NCBI GenBank assembly: GCA_943326015.2
Contig: CALPRQ020000029.1
Span: 1 to 51,922, forward strand
DNA length: 51,922 bases
Direction of reading: 5' to 3'
DNA from: Chitinophaga pinensis
GTDB taxonomy: Bacteria; Pseudomonadota; Gammaproteobacteria; Burkholderiales; Burkholderiaceae_C
In this document: in pieces, positions 32,597 to 40,171 of the stretch
How the letters are laid out: every line of letters begins with the position of its first letter
How positions within the stretch are numbered: position 1 is the stretch's first letter
Translations under genes and position numbers: made by a program
Notes under the pieces: generated by a model
Database searches by the model: none
What the model was told of the DNA's origin: nothing
Seen by the model: the letters and a program-made list of their open reading frames with translations, nothing else

Positions 32597-32633
32597 ATTT
32601 CCGGGCGCGTCGTGCTCGGGCACAATCAGCGCC

Positions 32634-33071
32634 ATGCGCAGTCTCATGCCCCACGATCCCGAAGTCGACGAACTTGAACAAGCCTTCTACGCGGCCTGGC
32701 GGACTGGCGACCTCGAACGCCTGATGGCCTGCTGGGCTGATGATGAGGAGGTGGTCTGCATCCATCCGGGTGGCGTCCGCCTGGTGGGTTTGCGGGCGGT
32801 GCGCGAGTCTTTTCGCGAATTGCTGGGCGAGGGCGGCGTGCGCATGCATGTCCAGCAGGTGCAGCGCACCAGCGGCCCCGGCTGCAGCGTGCACAGCGTG
32901 GTCGAGCGGTTGGAGGTCATGACGGGCGAGGGCCTGCGCCAGGCCTATCTGCTGGCCTCCAATGTCTATGCCAGGACGAATCAGGGCTGGCGCCTGTTGG
33001 TGCACCATTCCAGTCCCGCCGATGTCGCGGCCTTGGCCGAGATCACCGAGCAAGGTCATACCCTGCATTGA
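32634..33071 (+). CDS. SnoaL/DUF4440-like protein
   Basis: 145 residues with the NTF2-like/ketosteroid-isomerase pattern: a helix (EVDELEQAFYAAWRTGDLER), then WADDEEVVCIHPGGVRLVG, and late strands including YLLASNVYARTNQGWRLLVHH. Members range from isomerases to binding proteins and the substrate cannot be told. A shorter start at MPHDPEV is possible. Followed 12 bases later by another conserved gene. Confidence 0.75.
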   Translation: MRSLMPHDPEVDELEQAFYAAWRTGDLERLMACWADDEEVVCIHPGGVRLVGLRAVRESFRELLGEGGVRMHVQQVQRTSGPGCSVHSVVERLEVMTGEGLRQAYLLASNVYARTNQGWRLLVHHSSPADVAALAEITEQGHTLH

Positions 33072-33083
33072 GGAGCGTGAACG

Positions 33084-33635
33084 ATGGATGAGATGGTCAA
33101 GGCCGCCATGATCAAGTGGCCCAATGTGCCCGCCTGCTACGGCTGGCTGGGGCTGGATGCCCGCGGGCAATGGCATATGCGCGATGCCGAGGTGCAGCAG
33201 GCTGGGGCCTTTGCCGGGCCTGATCCCGCCGGGCGCGGTCAGCGCCTGGAGCACGAGAAGCTGATCGGCTTCATCGGCCGCAATTACGGACCTGACGAGC
33301 GCGGTTGCTGGTTCTTCCAGAACGGCCCGCAGCGGGTTTACGTCGAGCTCGAGGCAGCGCCCTGGGTCTGGCGGCTGCAGCTCGACGGATCACTGCTTAG
33401 CCATACCGGTCTGCCGGTGGGCTACCTCGACAGCTGGCTGGACGAGCAGGGTCGGCTCTATGTCCGGACCGAGCTGGGCCTGGGACTGGTGCACAGCCAG
33501 GACATGCACCTGGCGGCCGACTGGGTGGAACAGGGGCGCTGGCAGCCGCAGGATTGCCTGGCACTGGAACTGCCGGATCGTTTCGGCTTTGTGCTCAGCC
33601 CGCAAACCGGCGTCGTGCAGGACCAGGCCCTGTAG
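33084..33635 (+). CDS. Conserved hypothetical protein
   Basis: 183 residues, start MDEMVKAAMIKWPNVPACYG after a gaggag-like site. The pattern IKWPNVPACYGWLGLDARG and EKLIGFIGRNYGPDERGCWF followed by WFFQNGPQRVYVELEAAPWV resembles a DUF protein I have seen in Burkholderiales; I cannot give the family number or a function. It is acidic, soluble and lacks a signal peptide or catalytic signature. Confidence 0.7.
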   Translation: MDEMVKAAMIKWPNVPACYGWLGLDARGQWHMRDAEVQQAGAFAGPDPAGRGQRLEHEKLIGFIGRNYGPDERGCWFFQNGPQRVYVELEAAPWVWRLQLDGSLLSHTGLPVGYLDSWLDEQGRLYVRTELGLGLVHSQDMHLAADWVEQGRWQPQDCLALELPDRFGFVLSPQTGVVQDQAL

Positions 33636-33652
33636 CCCGCGGGCAAAAGAAA

Positions 33653-33672
33653 AGCCGGCAGTCGTGCCGGCT
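33653..33672 (-). terminator. Terminator between convergent genes
   Basis: agccggca-gtcg-tgccggct forms a perfect eight-base stem. Read on the minus strand it is followed by a T-rich run (TTTCTTTTG), so it best serves the cytochrome gene. A second hairpin, cagcagccc/gggctgctg at 33688-33710, lies just beside it. Confidence 0.7.
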
Positions 33673-33716
33673 GTTTGCTGGAGGCCGCAGCAGCCCATGT
33701 CGGGCTGCTGGCAGCC

Positions 33717-34193
33717 TTACTCGCCCTTGGGCTCGGCGAACTTGGCTCCGCCGGCATTGGCCATGTAGGCGGCCGCGCGCGAGACTTCGAGGTCGCTCAG
33801 GGCACCGCCAGCTTGCGGCGGCATGCTGTTCTTGCCCTTGAGCGCCGAGTTGGTCAGCGCGGCCAGGCCGGCGCCGATGCGCGGCGCCCAGGCAGCGGCA
33901 TCGCCGAACTTCGGGGAACCCAGTGCGCCGGAGGCGTGGCAAGCCGCGCATTGCGCCTGGAAAGCTTGCTCGCCGGTCTTGGGCGCGCCGCCAGCGGTAG
34001 CGATTTTCAGTTCGACCGTGCCGACGCGCTGCAGGCGTTGCGCCGTTGCGGCTTCTTCTTCGATGCTGTTGTTGGCTGTCTTGCCGCAGCCGCCGAGCAG
34101 CAGCGCAAGGCCGACTGCACCGATCATGGGCAGGGTCAAGCCGCGGCGGGCATTGGTGTGGCCGGTCTGCAGCGTGTTTGCGAAATTGCTCAT
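33717..34193 (-). CDS. Cytochrome c5-like lipoprotein
   Basis: 158 residues. A lipobox (ALLLGGC) near residue 36 predicts a lipid-anchored periplasmic protein. The single heme site is CAACH in FQAQCAACHASGALG, and KGKNSMPPQAGGALSD supplies the likely methionine ligand. The spacing and the mid-protein DAAAWAPRIGAGLAALTNSA match cytochrome c5 family electron carriers. The electron partner is unknown. Confidence 0.92.
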   Translation of the reverse strand: MSNFANTLQTGHTNARRGLTLPMIGAVGLALLLGGCGKTANNSIEEEAATAQRLQRVGTVELKIATAGGAPKTGEQAFQAQCAACHASGALGSPKFGDAAAWAPRIGAGLAALTNSALKGKNSMPPQAGGALSDLEVSRAAAYMANAGGAKFAEPKGE

Positions 34194-34330
34194 CTTGTCC
34201 TCGGTGGCTTGTTCTGTGTAAGTATGGAAACCGTCTAGCGGGCAGGCGGGGATGCTGATTAAATTATAGCCATGCGAGGCATGCCAGCCCTCCCCAGACT
34301 GCTAGAATGACCTGCTAGCGTTCACCGCAA

Positions 34331-34406
34331 GCGGCTGTAGCTCAGTGGATAGAGTATCGGCCTCCGAAGCCGAGGGTCGTGGGTTCGATCCCCGCCAGCC
34401 GCGCCA
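34331..34406 (+). tRNA. tRNA-Arg (CCG anticodon)
   Basis: Acceptor arms gcggctg and cagccgc pair perfectly, the D arm has agctcagtggataga, the anticodon loop is ctccgaa giving CCG, and the T arm is gggttcgatcccc. CCA is encoded at 34404-34406. tagaat about 25 bases upstream is a plausible -10. The accessory island begins directly after it. Confidence 0.96.
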
Positions 34407-34440
34407 TCCCTCACCAGGTTTTAGCAAGTAAAACCTGCAC

Positions 34441-34470
34441 AAAAAGCCAACCGACCGGGTTGGCTTTTTT
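34441..34470 (+). terminator. Terminator after tRNA-Arg
   Basis: gccaacc-gaccg-ggttggc stem flanked by five A and followed by six T residues, a classical bidirectional Rho-independent terminator 35 bases past the tRNA. Confidence 0.93.
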
Positions 34471-34560
34471 GTCGTCTGCTGGTTGGAGCGACTTCCAAGC
34501 CGATCCAACCAGACTGAGGTAGACCAGAGGACTACATGTTGGGCAGAGGGTATTCGGCGC

Positions 34561-34764
34561 TGCGCGTTCTCCGCGCGCAGTCTGGACAGTTCCCTTTGCT
34601 CGGGCGTCACTGGCTTGGCTCCAGCCCCCACGAGCTTGCCAGCATCAGCCGCCTTCGACCAGACCCAGTTTCTTGGCCACCGCGCCAATGCCCACCGCTT
34701 GGGCGTGCTTGACGGCCTGTTCCTTGAACTCGGCCGTGTATTCCTGCTTCGGGATCTTCTTCAC
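34561..34764 (-). pseudogene. IS3-family OrfA remnant
   Basis: Starting at GTG 34764, the minus strand encodes KKIPKQEYTAEFKEQAVKHA and AVAKKLGLVE, the N-terminus of IS3/IS911-type OrfA. The frame then breaks (a short deletion where the family has its helix-turn-helix turn) and resumes in another frame as AGAKPVTPEQRELSRLRAEN, after which similarity stops. There is no OrfB. This is debris of an insertion sequence at the left edge of the island. Confidence 0.8.
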
Positions 34765-34800
34765 TTCTGTTCCTTCAGGTCTCGATACTAACCATCGACT

Positions 34801-34897
34801 CTTGGAAGACGAAAAACGGCAGGCAGTTCACCAAGGCACCTTGAGATCACTCCACAGACTCCCCGTCTTGAGCCTGCCGTAGCAACCGTCTTCCAAG
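34801..34897. repeat. Imperfect inverted repeat upstream of the RiPP precursor
   Basis: cttggaagacg (34801-34811) pairs with cgtcttccaag (34887-34897) and acggcaggc (34816-34824) with gcctgccgt (34872-34880). The 97-base unit looks like a miniature element or an IS end. It sits immediately before the probable -10 (tacaat, 34906-34911) of the precursor gene. Confidence 0.55.
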
Positions 34898-34937
34898 AAT
34901 ATGGGTACAATGAAATCATCATACGAAGGAATTTTTC

Positions 34938-35102
34938 ATGGAACAGCAAGCTAACACTAGCAACGAGGTCGTCACTAAGCAGCCTCTAGTTCAACCTGGC
35001 AAGCGCAAGTGGGAGGCTCCGCGCGCCATTGAAACCGACATTCGATCCACAGCCTCTGGAGTACATCCCACTCCTGGTCCTGACTTTGGATTTTATAGTT
35101 AA
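34938..35102 (+). CDS. Lasso-type RiPP precursor A1
   Basis: 54 residues with an aagga site seven bases before the ATG. The leader ends KRKWEAPRAIETDIRSTA, with the W-x2-P ... D-I-x2-T spacing of lasso leaders of the kinase-containing (paeninodin-like) group, as I recall it. Taking the core as GVHPTPGPDFGFYS gives Gly1 and Asp9, a nine-residue macrolactam ring with three prolines, a short aromatic tail and a C-terminal Ser. The usual Thr(-2) would then be at -3; cleavage one residue earlier would put Asp at position 10, not a known ring size. It precedes the modification operon by 189 bases, in which I see no gene. Confidence 0.78.
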   Translation: MEQQANTSNEVVTKQPLVQPGKRKWEAPRAIETDIRSTASGVHPTPGPDFGFYS

Positions 35103-35291
35103 TCTGATTGATTCTGACTTGATTATCCAAGTCCCTTGTTGAGGGACATGCATGGTCAAAACTGCCTCCAAATTGGACGAGTGCGCCATATGTTGCCACT
35201 TGGATGGTTCTTTGTGTTTGCCTTGGCGGAGCTCCCTGTTTTTAACTGGCAAAGTCTGCAATAGGCAGTCCTAGCAAATCCGATCGGTGTT

Positions 35292-36419
35292 ATGACTTTT
35301 TTTCGCCGAATTGAAACCGGCACTTTATTTAAAGACGGACAAGCTCTCATCGCTCGATCAGATGGCCTGTTTATTGCACTCAATCAGGTGGGCTGGGAAA
35401 TCTGGGAGCAGCTCGAATATCCACATACCATCGATCAGCTGGCTCAGAGCTTGCAGTATGAGTTCGACATTGACGCGGTAGTCTGTAGATCCGCGGTCGA
35501 CGATTTTCTATCTGAACTTGATGCTGCTGGCCTATTACTTCGATCGGCGCAGCCCAATCCCGAGCGTCAGGCCACATTTCGCTACCTGTACCTGCTCAAG
35601 CGCTCTCTGAGCGGGATGATGGATATCGAAAGCGCGCTGCGTATCGACTTCCTGCAAAAACAGCCTGCGGACCAACCTGCAGATATCCGGCAGCACTTTC
35701 CTGATATTCGTTACCGCCAACCTGAAACATATGCTGCCGCACAGCGAGTACACCGAGTCGGTAGCTTTACACTCCGTGCCTTCCGCGAATCCTTGGCGAC
35801 TTCCGTCACCTACAGCCCGACCATGGTCGGACTGCAGCGACTTAACAACGTCGAACGACTGGCAGAACAGATTTTTTCCGAAGGCATCACGGGTGATTTC
35901 ATTGAAGCGGGCGTGTGTCGCGGTGGTGTCGCCATTTTTATGCGGGCCTTGCAGCGCATGTATGGCGAGTTTTCGCGTAAGGTATGGCTGGCCGACAGTT
36001 TTCAGGGACTCCCAGTTTCCACCGCTTCGCAAGACATCAATACTGGACTTGATCTAACGGCAACGCGCTACCCAGAGCTGGCAGCCAGCCAGCAACAGGT
36101 GCTGGATAATTTCCGGCTGTATGACCTGCTGGATGAAGGTGTTCAGTGCCTACCCGGCTGGTTTGCCGACACGCTGCCTAAGGCGCCTATTGAGAAATTA
36201 GCCCTGATACGTGCGGACGGCGATCTCTACAGTTCGACCATGGAAATTCTGGTCAATCTCTACGACCGACTGTCTCCAGGTGGCTTCATTATCATTGATG
36301 ACTATTTTGCGCTGAAGGTTTGCCAGCAGGCCGTGGATGAATTTCGCGACGCCAGAGGGATTGTTGCGCCAATTCAACTCATCGATCAATACAGCATATA
36401 TTGGCGCCGCGAGGTTTGA
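35292..36419 (+). CDS. RRE (PqqD-like) domain fused to TylF-type O-methyltransferase
   Basis: 375 residues. Residues 1-90 form a PqqD/B1-like recognition element (LFKDGQALIARSDGLFIALN, then WEIWEQLEYPHTIDQLAQSL and a helix ending ELDAAGLL). The rest is a macrocin O-methyltransferase-like domain: SAM-binding GDFIEAGVCRGGVAIFMRAL, VWLADSFQGLP, metal/catalytic region IRADGDLYSSTMEILVNLYD and GGFIIIDDYF. A precursor-guided methyltransferase is inferred. The GC content is clearly lower than in the flanking chromosome. The stop overlaps the next start (TGATG). Confidence 0.85.
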   Translation: MTFFRRIETGTLFKDGQALIARSDGLFIALNQVGWEIWEQLEYPHTIDQLAQSLQYEFDIDAVVCRSAVDDFLSELDAAGLLLRSAQPNPERQATFRYLYLLKRSLSGMMDIESALRIDFLQKQPADQPADIRQHFPDIRYRQPETYAAAQRVHRVGSFTLRAFRESLATSVTYSPTMVGLQRLNNVERLAEQIFSEGITGDFIEAGVCRGGVAIFMRALQRMYGEFSRKVWLADSFQGLPVSTASQDINTGLDLTATRYPELAASQQQVLDNFRLYDLLDEGVQCLPGWFADTLPKAPIEKLALIRADGDLYSSTMEILVNLYDRLSPGGFIIIDDYFALKVCQQAVDEFRDARGIVAPIQLIDQYSIYWRREV

Positions 36420-37942
36420 TGGTGCAGCGGCATGTCCTCCATCTCCATGCGCTGGATTTTCCAGGTGAGGATGCCGGACACAAGCACCATCGCATTGATC
36501 AGATCGTGGCCTTGTTCGCCGATGACCCTGATCTACAGGTTTCGGCTCTGTCTTGGTGGCATGAGTCAGCCATCTCTGCAGCGCTCCATGCCGACCTGTT
36601 GATTCTTCACGGCCTGGCCTTGCCGGAGATAGCAGATATCCTGTTGGCTCGACGGACTGCAGGACGAGTCAGTGTATTTGAACTGGGCGATGATCCCTCT
36701 ACATTGACGCCCTGGCGCAGCAGACCGCAACGCAATCCGCTGTATCTGGAAGAGCTCTACTATCTCGCAAGTCTGTGCGATGCTGTGCAGGTGTCAAGCC
36801 CCGGCCTTGCGCAGCGTTTCGCACCCCTTAGTCAAGACATAGCGGTGCTGCCCAACGCAGTGGAATTCCCCGAACAGCAACCGGATAAACCCACCGGATT
36901 TCGTCTCGGCTGGGCTGGAACCCGTTCCCATCGGGAGGACTTGCAAACCATCGTTCCTGTCTTGCGCGACTTTATTTCAGCCCACGGTGATGTTGTTTTG
37001 GCACTCAAGGGCGATACAGCCATGCTGCGCGAACTGTTCTCCTCTTTTCCGCAGGGTCAGCTCGAGATTGAACCCTTCGGTAGTTATTCGGACTACCGGC
37101 GTTTTTTTGCCAGTTTGCATGTCGGGGTTATTCCCCTGCTGAACAATCCGTTCAATTTCGGCCGCACTGCAGTGAAATTGGTCGAAATGGTTGCTGAAGG
37201 CGTCCTGCCCATAGTGCAAGACAGCGCGGTTTATCGTGACTACGCTAGCCATCTGCCTCTGTTCGCAAACACCAGCGAATTGTCTTACCTTCTCGGCCAG
37301 TTCTACAACGACCCAATACGGTGTCGCGAGCAGGCAAATTCTGCCCGCCAGATATTGTGCGTGAGCCACAACCTGCCGGCCGTGCGGGCACAACACCGTA
37401 GCAGCTACCTGAAGAATCTGGTGGCGTACGGCTTGCCAATGCCCACAAAAGACGCTGATGCAGATTCTCGGTACTTCAGGCTGCGGAAGGCCATGGAACT
37501 CCTTCGCCTTGACAGTCACAAAGAAGCCGAGTCTGTGCTGGCACAGTTGCTGGCCGAAAAGCCGGATTTCGCCCAAGCCCGCTGGATGTTATCCCAACTT
37601 CTGTTTAGCAGGAATGAGCGCTCTGCAGCCCTCTCCGTCTCTGCACCCCTGCAGCATTGCCCACCCTACAGTGATCTTCGGCGGATGTTGCAAGCGCGCA
37701 TCTGTCCTGACGAGCGACTCAATCTTCTTCCGGGCTTTCGATCCCGCCGCTGGCAATTGATGACTACGTCCCTTACATCGGGCGATGCCCTGCATCAGCA
37801 CCGCCAACGACTTGAAGTCCATCCTTTCGACTATTTCGCACTAAAAGTCCTAGAAGGTGCTTCGGCCTTGCCCGCTGAAGAGCGTCAACTAGTCCGCGAA
37901 CGGCTTTCACTCTTTTCAGAACCTCAGACTGATAGCAATTGA
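36419..37942 (+). CDS. Group 1 (GT4-like) glycosyltransferase with C-terminal extension
   Basis: 507 residues from the ATG overlapping the upstream TGA. The second Rossmann half is clear: FRLGWAGTRSHREDLQTIVP, then VGVIPLLNNPFNFGRTAVKL with VEMVAEGVLPIVQDSAVYRD, the nucleotide-sugar region of GT4-like enzymes. Residues from about 345 form a helical, TPR-like extension (KAMELLRLDSHKEAESVLAQ) and a tail of unknown fold. In this context it may glycosylate the peptide or its phosphoserine; that is inference only. Confidence 0.8.
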   Translation: MVQRHVLHLHALDFPGEDAGHKHHRIDQIVALFADDPDLQVSALSWWHESAISAALHADLLILHGLALPEIADILLARRTAGRVSVFELGDDPSTLTPWRSRPQRNPLYLEELYYLASLCDAVQVSSPGLAQRFAPLSQDIAVLPNAVEFPEQQPDKPTGFRLGWAGTRSHREDLQTIVPVLRDFISAHGDVVLALKGDTAMLRELFSSFPQGQLEIEPFGSYSDYRRFFASLHVGVIPLLNNPFNFGRTAVKLVEMVAEGVLPIVQDSAVYRDYASHLPLFANTSELSYLLGQFYNDPIRCREQANSARQILCVSHNLPAVRAQHRSSYLKNLVAYGLPMPTKDADADSRYFRLRKAMELLRLDSHKEAESVLAQLLAEKPDFAQARWMLSQLLFSRNERSAALSVSAPLQHCPPYSDLRRMLQARICPDERLNLLPGFRSRRWQLMTTSLTSGDALHQHRQRLEVHPFDYFALKVLEGASALPAEERQLVRERLSLFSEPQTDSN

Positions 37943-38904
37943 TGACTGATTACATGCTGTATGGGATGCGGATTCGAACCGATATCCCTCTGCTCGCCAT
38001 CCCGCTACCACAGACCGTACCGGATGCCGCTGTGGACCTGGTCGTGGAAGCAGTCCCAGCGATTCCAGCCTTCCAAGGCGAAATGCTGACTGGAAACGAT
38101 AGTTTTAGTATAAGAATTGACAGATCTAACCCGGTGGAATGGCTCTTGCGGTACCAAAGGCCTGACGGGTGGATGGATGTAGCGCTGAGTTCTGGCCGCA
38201 TCGCATACTGTTGCTCAACCAACATTTGTCAACGGGATGTCGGCCGAGTCATTGCTCCTGCTGTTCTTGCCATCTATGCACTCATGTTGAACCGCCCCAT
38301 GCTGCACGGTGCTATGTTGGAAATCGATGGACGAGGTCTAGCCCTGCTTGGTCCGAGTGAAGCGGGGAAATCGACCACTACCGCAGCCCTAGTCGCCGCA
38401 GGCTGTCGTTTGGTGACAGAGGAAATGATTTTGTTCCCGACTGATCAAACACTCAATCTTGCACCTGGGTTGCCATTGATTTCCCTCTCTCCCTACACTG
38501 TTCCCTATCTGCCATCTCCACTACGATTGGCGCCGTTGTTCCGCGAAGCTGGTTTGGCTCGCAGTAAATTATTGTGGCTGTTACCACCGGCTGCCTACAT
38601 TGCCCCTCAAGAGAGCGTACCTCTGTCTGCGATTTTCCTGCTCGACGGCCGACTCGCCGCCGATATGCCGCCTTGTTACCAGCCAATTGCAGCCGAGACC
38701 GCTATGAGCGAGATACTCCCCCACGCCTACTGGTCCAAACTGCAGCATCCAGACACTCTTGAGGTCTTACGAAAAACCTGCGCGCCGCTGGTCCAAGGCG
38801 GTCGCTGCGGCAGGCTGAATCTGCCCTCCGGCGTGGATAAAGTCTTCCAGCAGGGCCCCACTTTGAAGGCAATGCTTCGGGGTGTAATGGAAGATATCCG
38901 GTGA
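37942..38904 (+). CDS. HprK-related kinase (candidate lasso-peptide kinase)
   Basis: 320 residues, ATG overlapping the upstream stop. A P-loop ALLGPSEAGKSTTTAAL (G137 to S144) is followed by LVTEEMILF, as in HPr kinase-like proteins of RiPP loci. The HPr kinase signature loops for bifunctional phosphorylase activity are not evident. A related kinase phosphorylates the C-terminal Ser of the lasso peptide paeninodin, and the precursor here ends in Ser, so the same role is likely. It is not the chromosomal HprK acting on the HPr at 11821. Confidence 0.82.
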   Translation: MTDYMLYGMRIRTDIPLLAIPLPQTVPDAAVDLVVEAVPAIPAFQGEMLTGNDSFSIRIDRSNPVEWLLRYQRPDGWMDVALSSGRIAYCCSTNICQRDVGRVIAPAVLAIYALMLNRPMLHGAMLEIDGRGLALLGPSEAGKSTTTAALVAAGCRLVTEEMILFPTDQTLNLAPGLPLISLSPYTVPYLPSPLRLAPLFREAGLARSKLLWLLPPAAYIAPQESVPLSAIFLLDGRLAADMPPCYQPIAAETAMSEILPHAYWSKLQHPDTLEVLRKTCAPLVQGGRCGRLNLPSGVDKVFQQGPTLKAMLRGVMEDIR

Positions 38905-39863
38905 TCAACCCTAATTTCGTATCTTGTCAAGACCTAATTCAGTTGTATCTGGAGGTGACTCCAGCATGCGACATGGCCTGCCCGATGTGCGTTACCATGG
39001 ATTACCGTTCTGGGAAGCGCCGTGTCATGAGCCTGTCCGAGATAAGCGACCTGTTGATCGCTCCGGCAGCTAAACTTGGCATTCGCACCCTGATCATCAG
39101 TGGTGGCGAACCCACGCTTCGTCGCGACATATTTGAATTGCTTGATATAGCGACGGCCCACGGCCTGTTCATCTGGTTCGCCAGCAACATGCTCAACATT
39201 TCGCAACCAAGACTGGAAAAACTGGTTGCCCACCTGCCTGCGCCTCATGTGGTCGCCGTATCCTTCGACAGCTGTGTAGCGGAGCAAATGGCTGTCATAC
39301 GTGGAGGTGATTTTCTTGCCCGTGTCGAAGCCAACAGCCGGGAACTGATTCGCCTCCGAAGAGGACAAAACTCGCGCACTGCTGCCACACTGATCGTGCA
39401 ACAGGATAACCTTTCTTCGGTAATAGACACCGTGGATCATGTTCTTGACGATATCGGCTTCAGCGAGGTAGGTGTTTACCTGCGGCACGATTACCACGGT
39501 GTTACTCTCGACAACCTCGCACTCCAGCGTCAGGCGGCCTGGATCATCGCCCATCGCCGCGAATTGATCGCACTGGGTATGCGACTCTACCGCCGTGCCG
39601 CTGACGATCCAAGAGTAATGGTAAGAGGTGTGCTGGATGATTGGGTGCGTTTCATCGAAAATCCCCACAGTATACGTCGTCCCTGCCATGCAGGAAACAC
39701 ACTGTACTTCAACACTGAGGGCCGAATGCGAACTTGCATGTTCGGCACGGAAGTGGCCGACATACGCTTAAAAAGCCTGGCAGATATCATTGCCTCGCCG
39801 GCCAGGACTAGGCAACTCGAACTGACTGGAACCTGTAGAATTTGCCTGATTTCCTGCAACTAA
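38901..39863 (+). CDS. Radical SAM protein with SPASM-like C-terminus
   Basis: 320 residues with a GTG start overlapping the kinase stop. The cluster cysteines are C23, C27 and C30 in TPACDMACPMC; ISGGEPTLRRDI is the SAM-binding GGEP motif. The C-terminus has further cysteines (RRPCHAGNTLYFNTEGRMRT-C and CRICLISC), as in SPASM/twitch auxiliary cluster proteins that modify peptides. Its place inside a lasso operon suggests it acts on the precursor, but the reaction cannot be predicted. Confidence 0.85.
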   Translation: MINPNFVSCQDLIQLYLEVTPACDMACPMCVTMDYRSGKRRVMSLSEISDLLIAPAAKLGIRTLIISGGEPTLRRDIFELLDIATAHGLFIWFASNMLNISQPRLEKLVAHLPAPHVVAVSFDSCVAEQMAVIRGGDFLARVEANSRELIRLRRGQNSRTAATLIVQQDNLSSVIDTVDHVLDDIGFSEVGVYLRHDYHGVTLDNLALQRQAAWIIAHRRELIALGMRLYRRAADDPRVMVRGVLDDWVRFIENPHSIRRPCHAGNTLYFNTEGRMRTCMFGTEVADIRLKSLADIIASPARTRQLELTGTCRICLISCN

Positions 39864-39883
39864 ATTATGTCTTGATTGTGACC

Positions 39884-40171
39884 ATGATTACCCTTGATAC
39901 GACCGTTGCCCGAGCCCCCACCATGATCGCGGCGGATGTGGAAGACAGCATCGTGATGCTGAATGTTGAACTAGGCAGCTATTTCGAACTGAACACGGTA
40001 GCCAGCGCAATTTGGACACTCGCCGAGCACCCTTGCACCGTGGCCGAAATCCATGCCAGCTTGCTGGAGCAGTTTGATGTTGAGCCCGAGCAGTGCAAGA
40101 GGGAAACCATGAATTTTCTCAATGACATGATAGCGCGAGGCATACTGATCCAGACTAGCTCGAACGCATGA
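39884..40171 (+). CDS. Lasso B1 protein (PqqD-like RRE)
   Basis: 95 residues from the ATG at 39884. VEDSIVMLNVELGSYFELNT, ASAIWTLAEHPCTVAEIHAS and FLNDMIARGIL form the PqqD/RRE winged-helix pattern that binds lasso leader peptides and presents them to the B2 protease and cyclase. Its stop overlaps the cyclase start (ATGA), so the pair is coupled. Confidence 0.88.
   Translation: MITLDTTVARAPTMIAADVEDSIVMLNVELGSYFELNTVASAIWTLAEHPCTVAEIHASLLEQFDVEPEQCKRETMNFLNDMIARGILIQTSSNA

Noticed and set aside
34302-34688. A 128-codon minus-strand frame next to tRNA-Arg as an intact gene
   Set aside because: It joins a piece of IS3 OrfA to the tRNA terminator region; the first part of OrfA is in another frame, so it is debris.
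37942-38904. The HprK-like gene as the chromosomal HPr kinase/phosphorylase
   Set aside because: It lies in a lasso operon, lacks evident HPr kinase signature loops beyond the P-loop and is placed like known lasso-peptide kinases.
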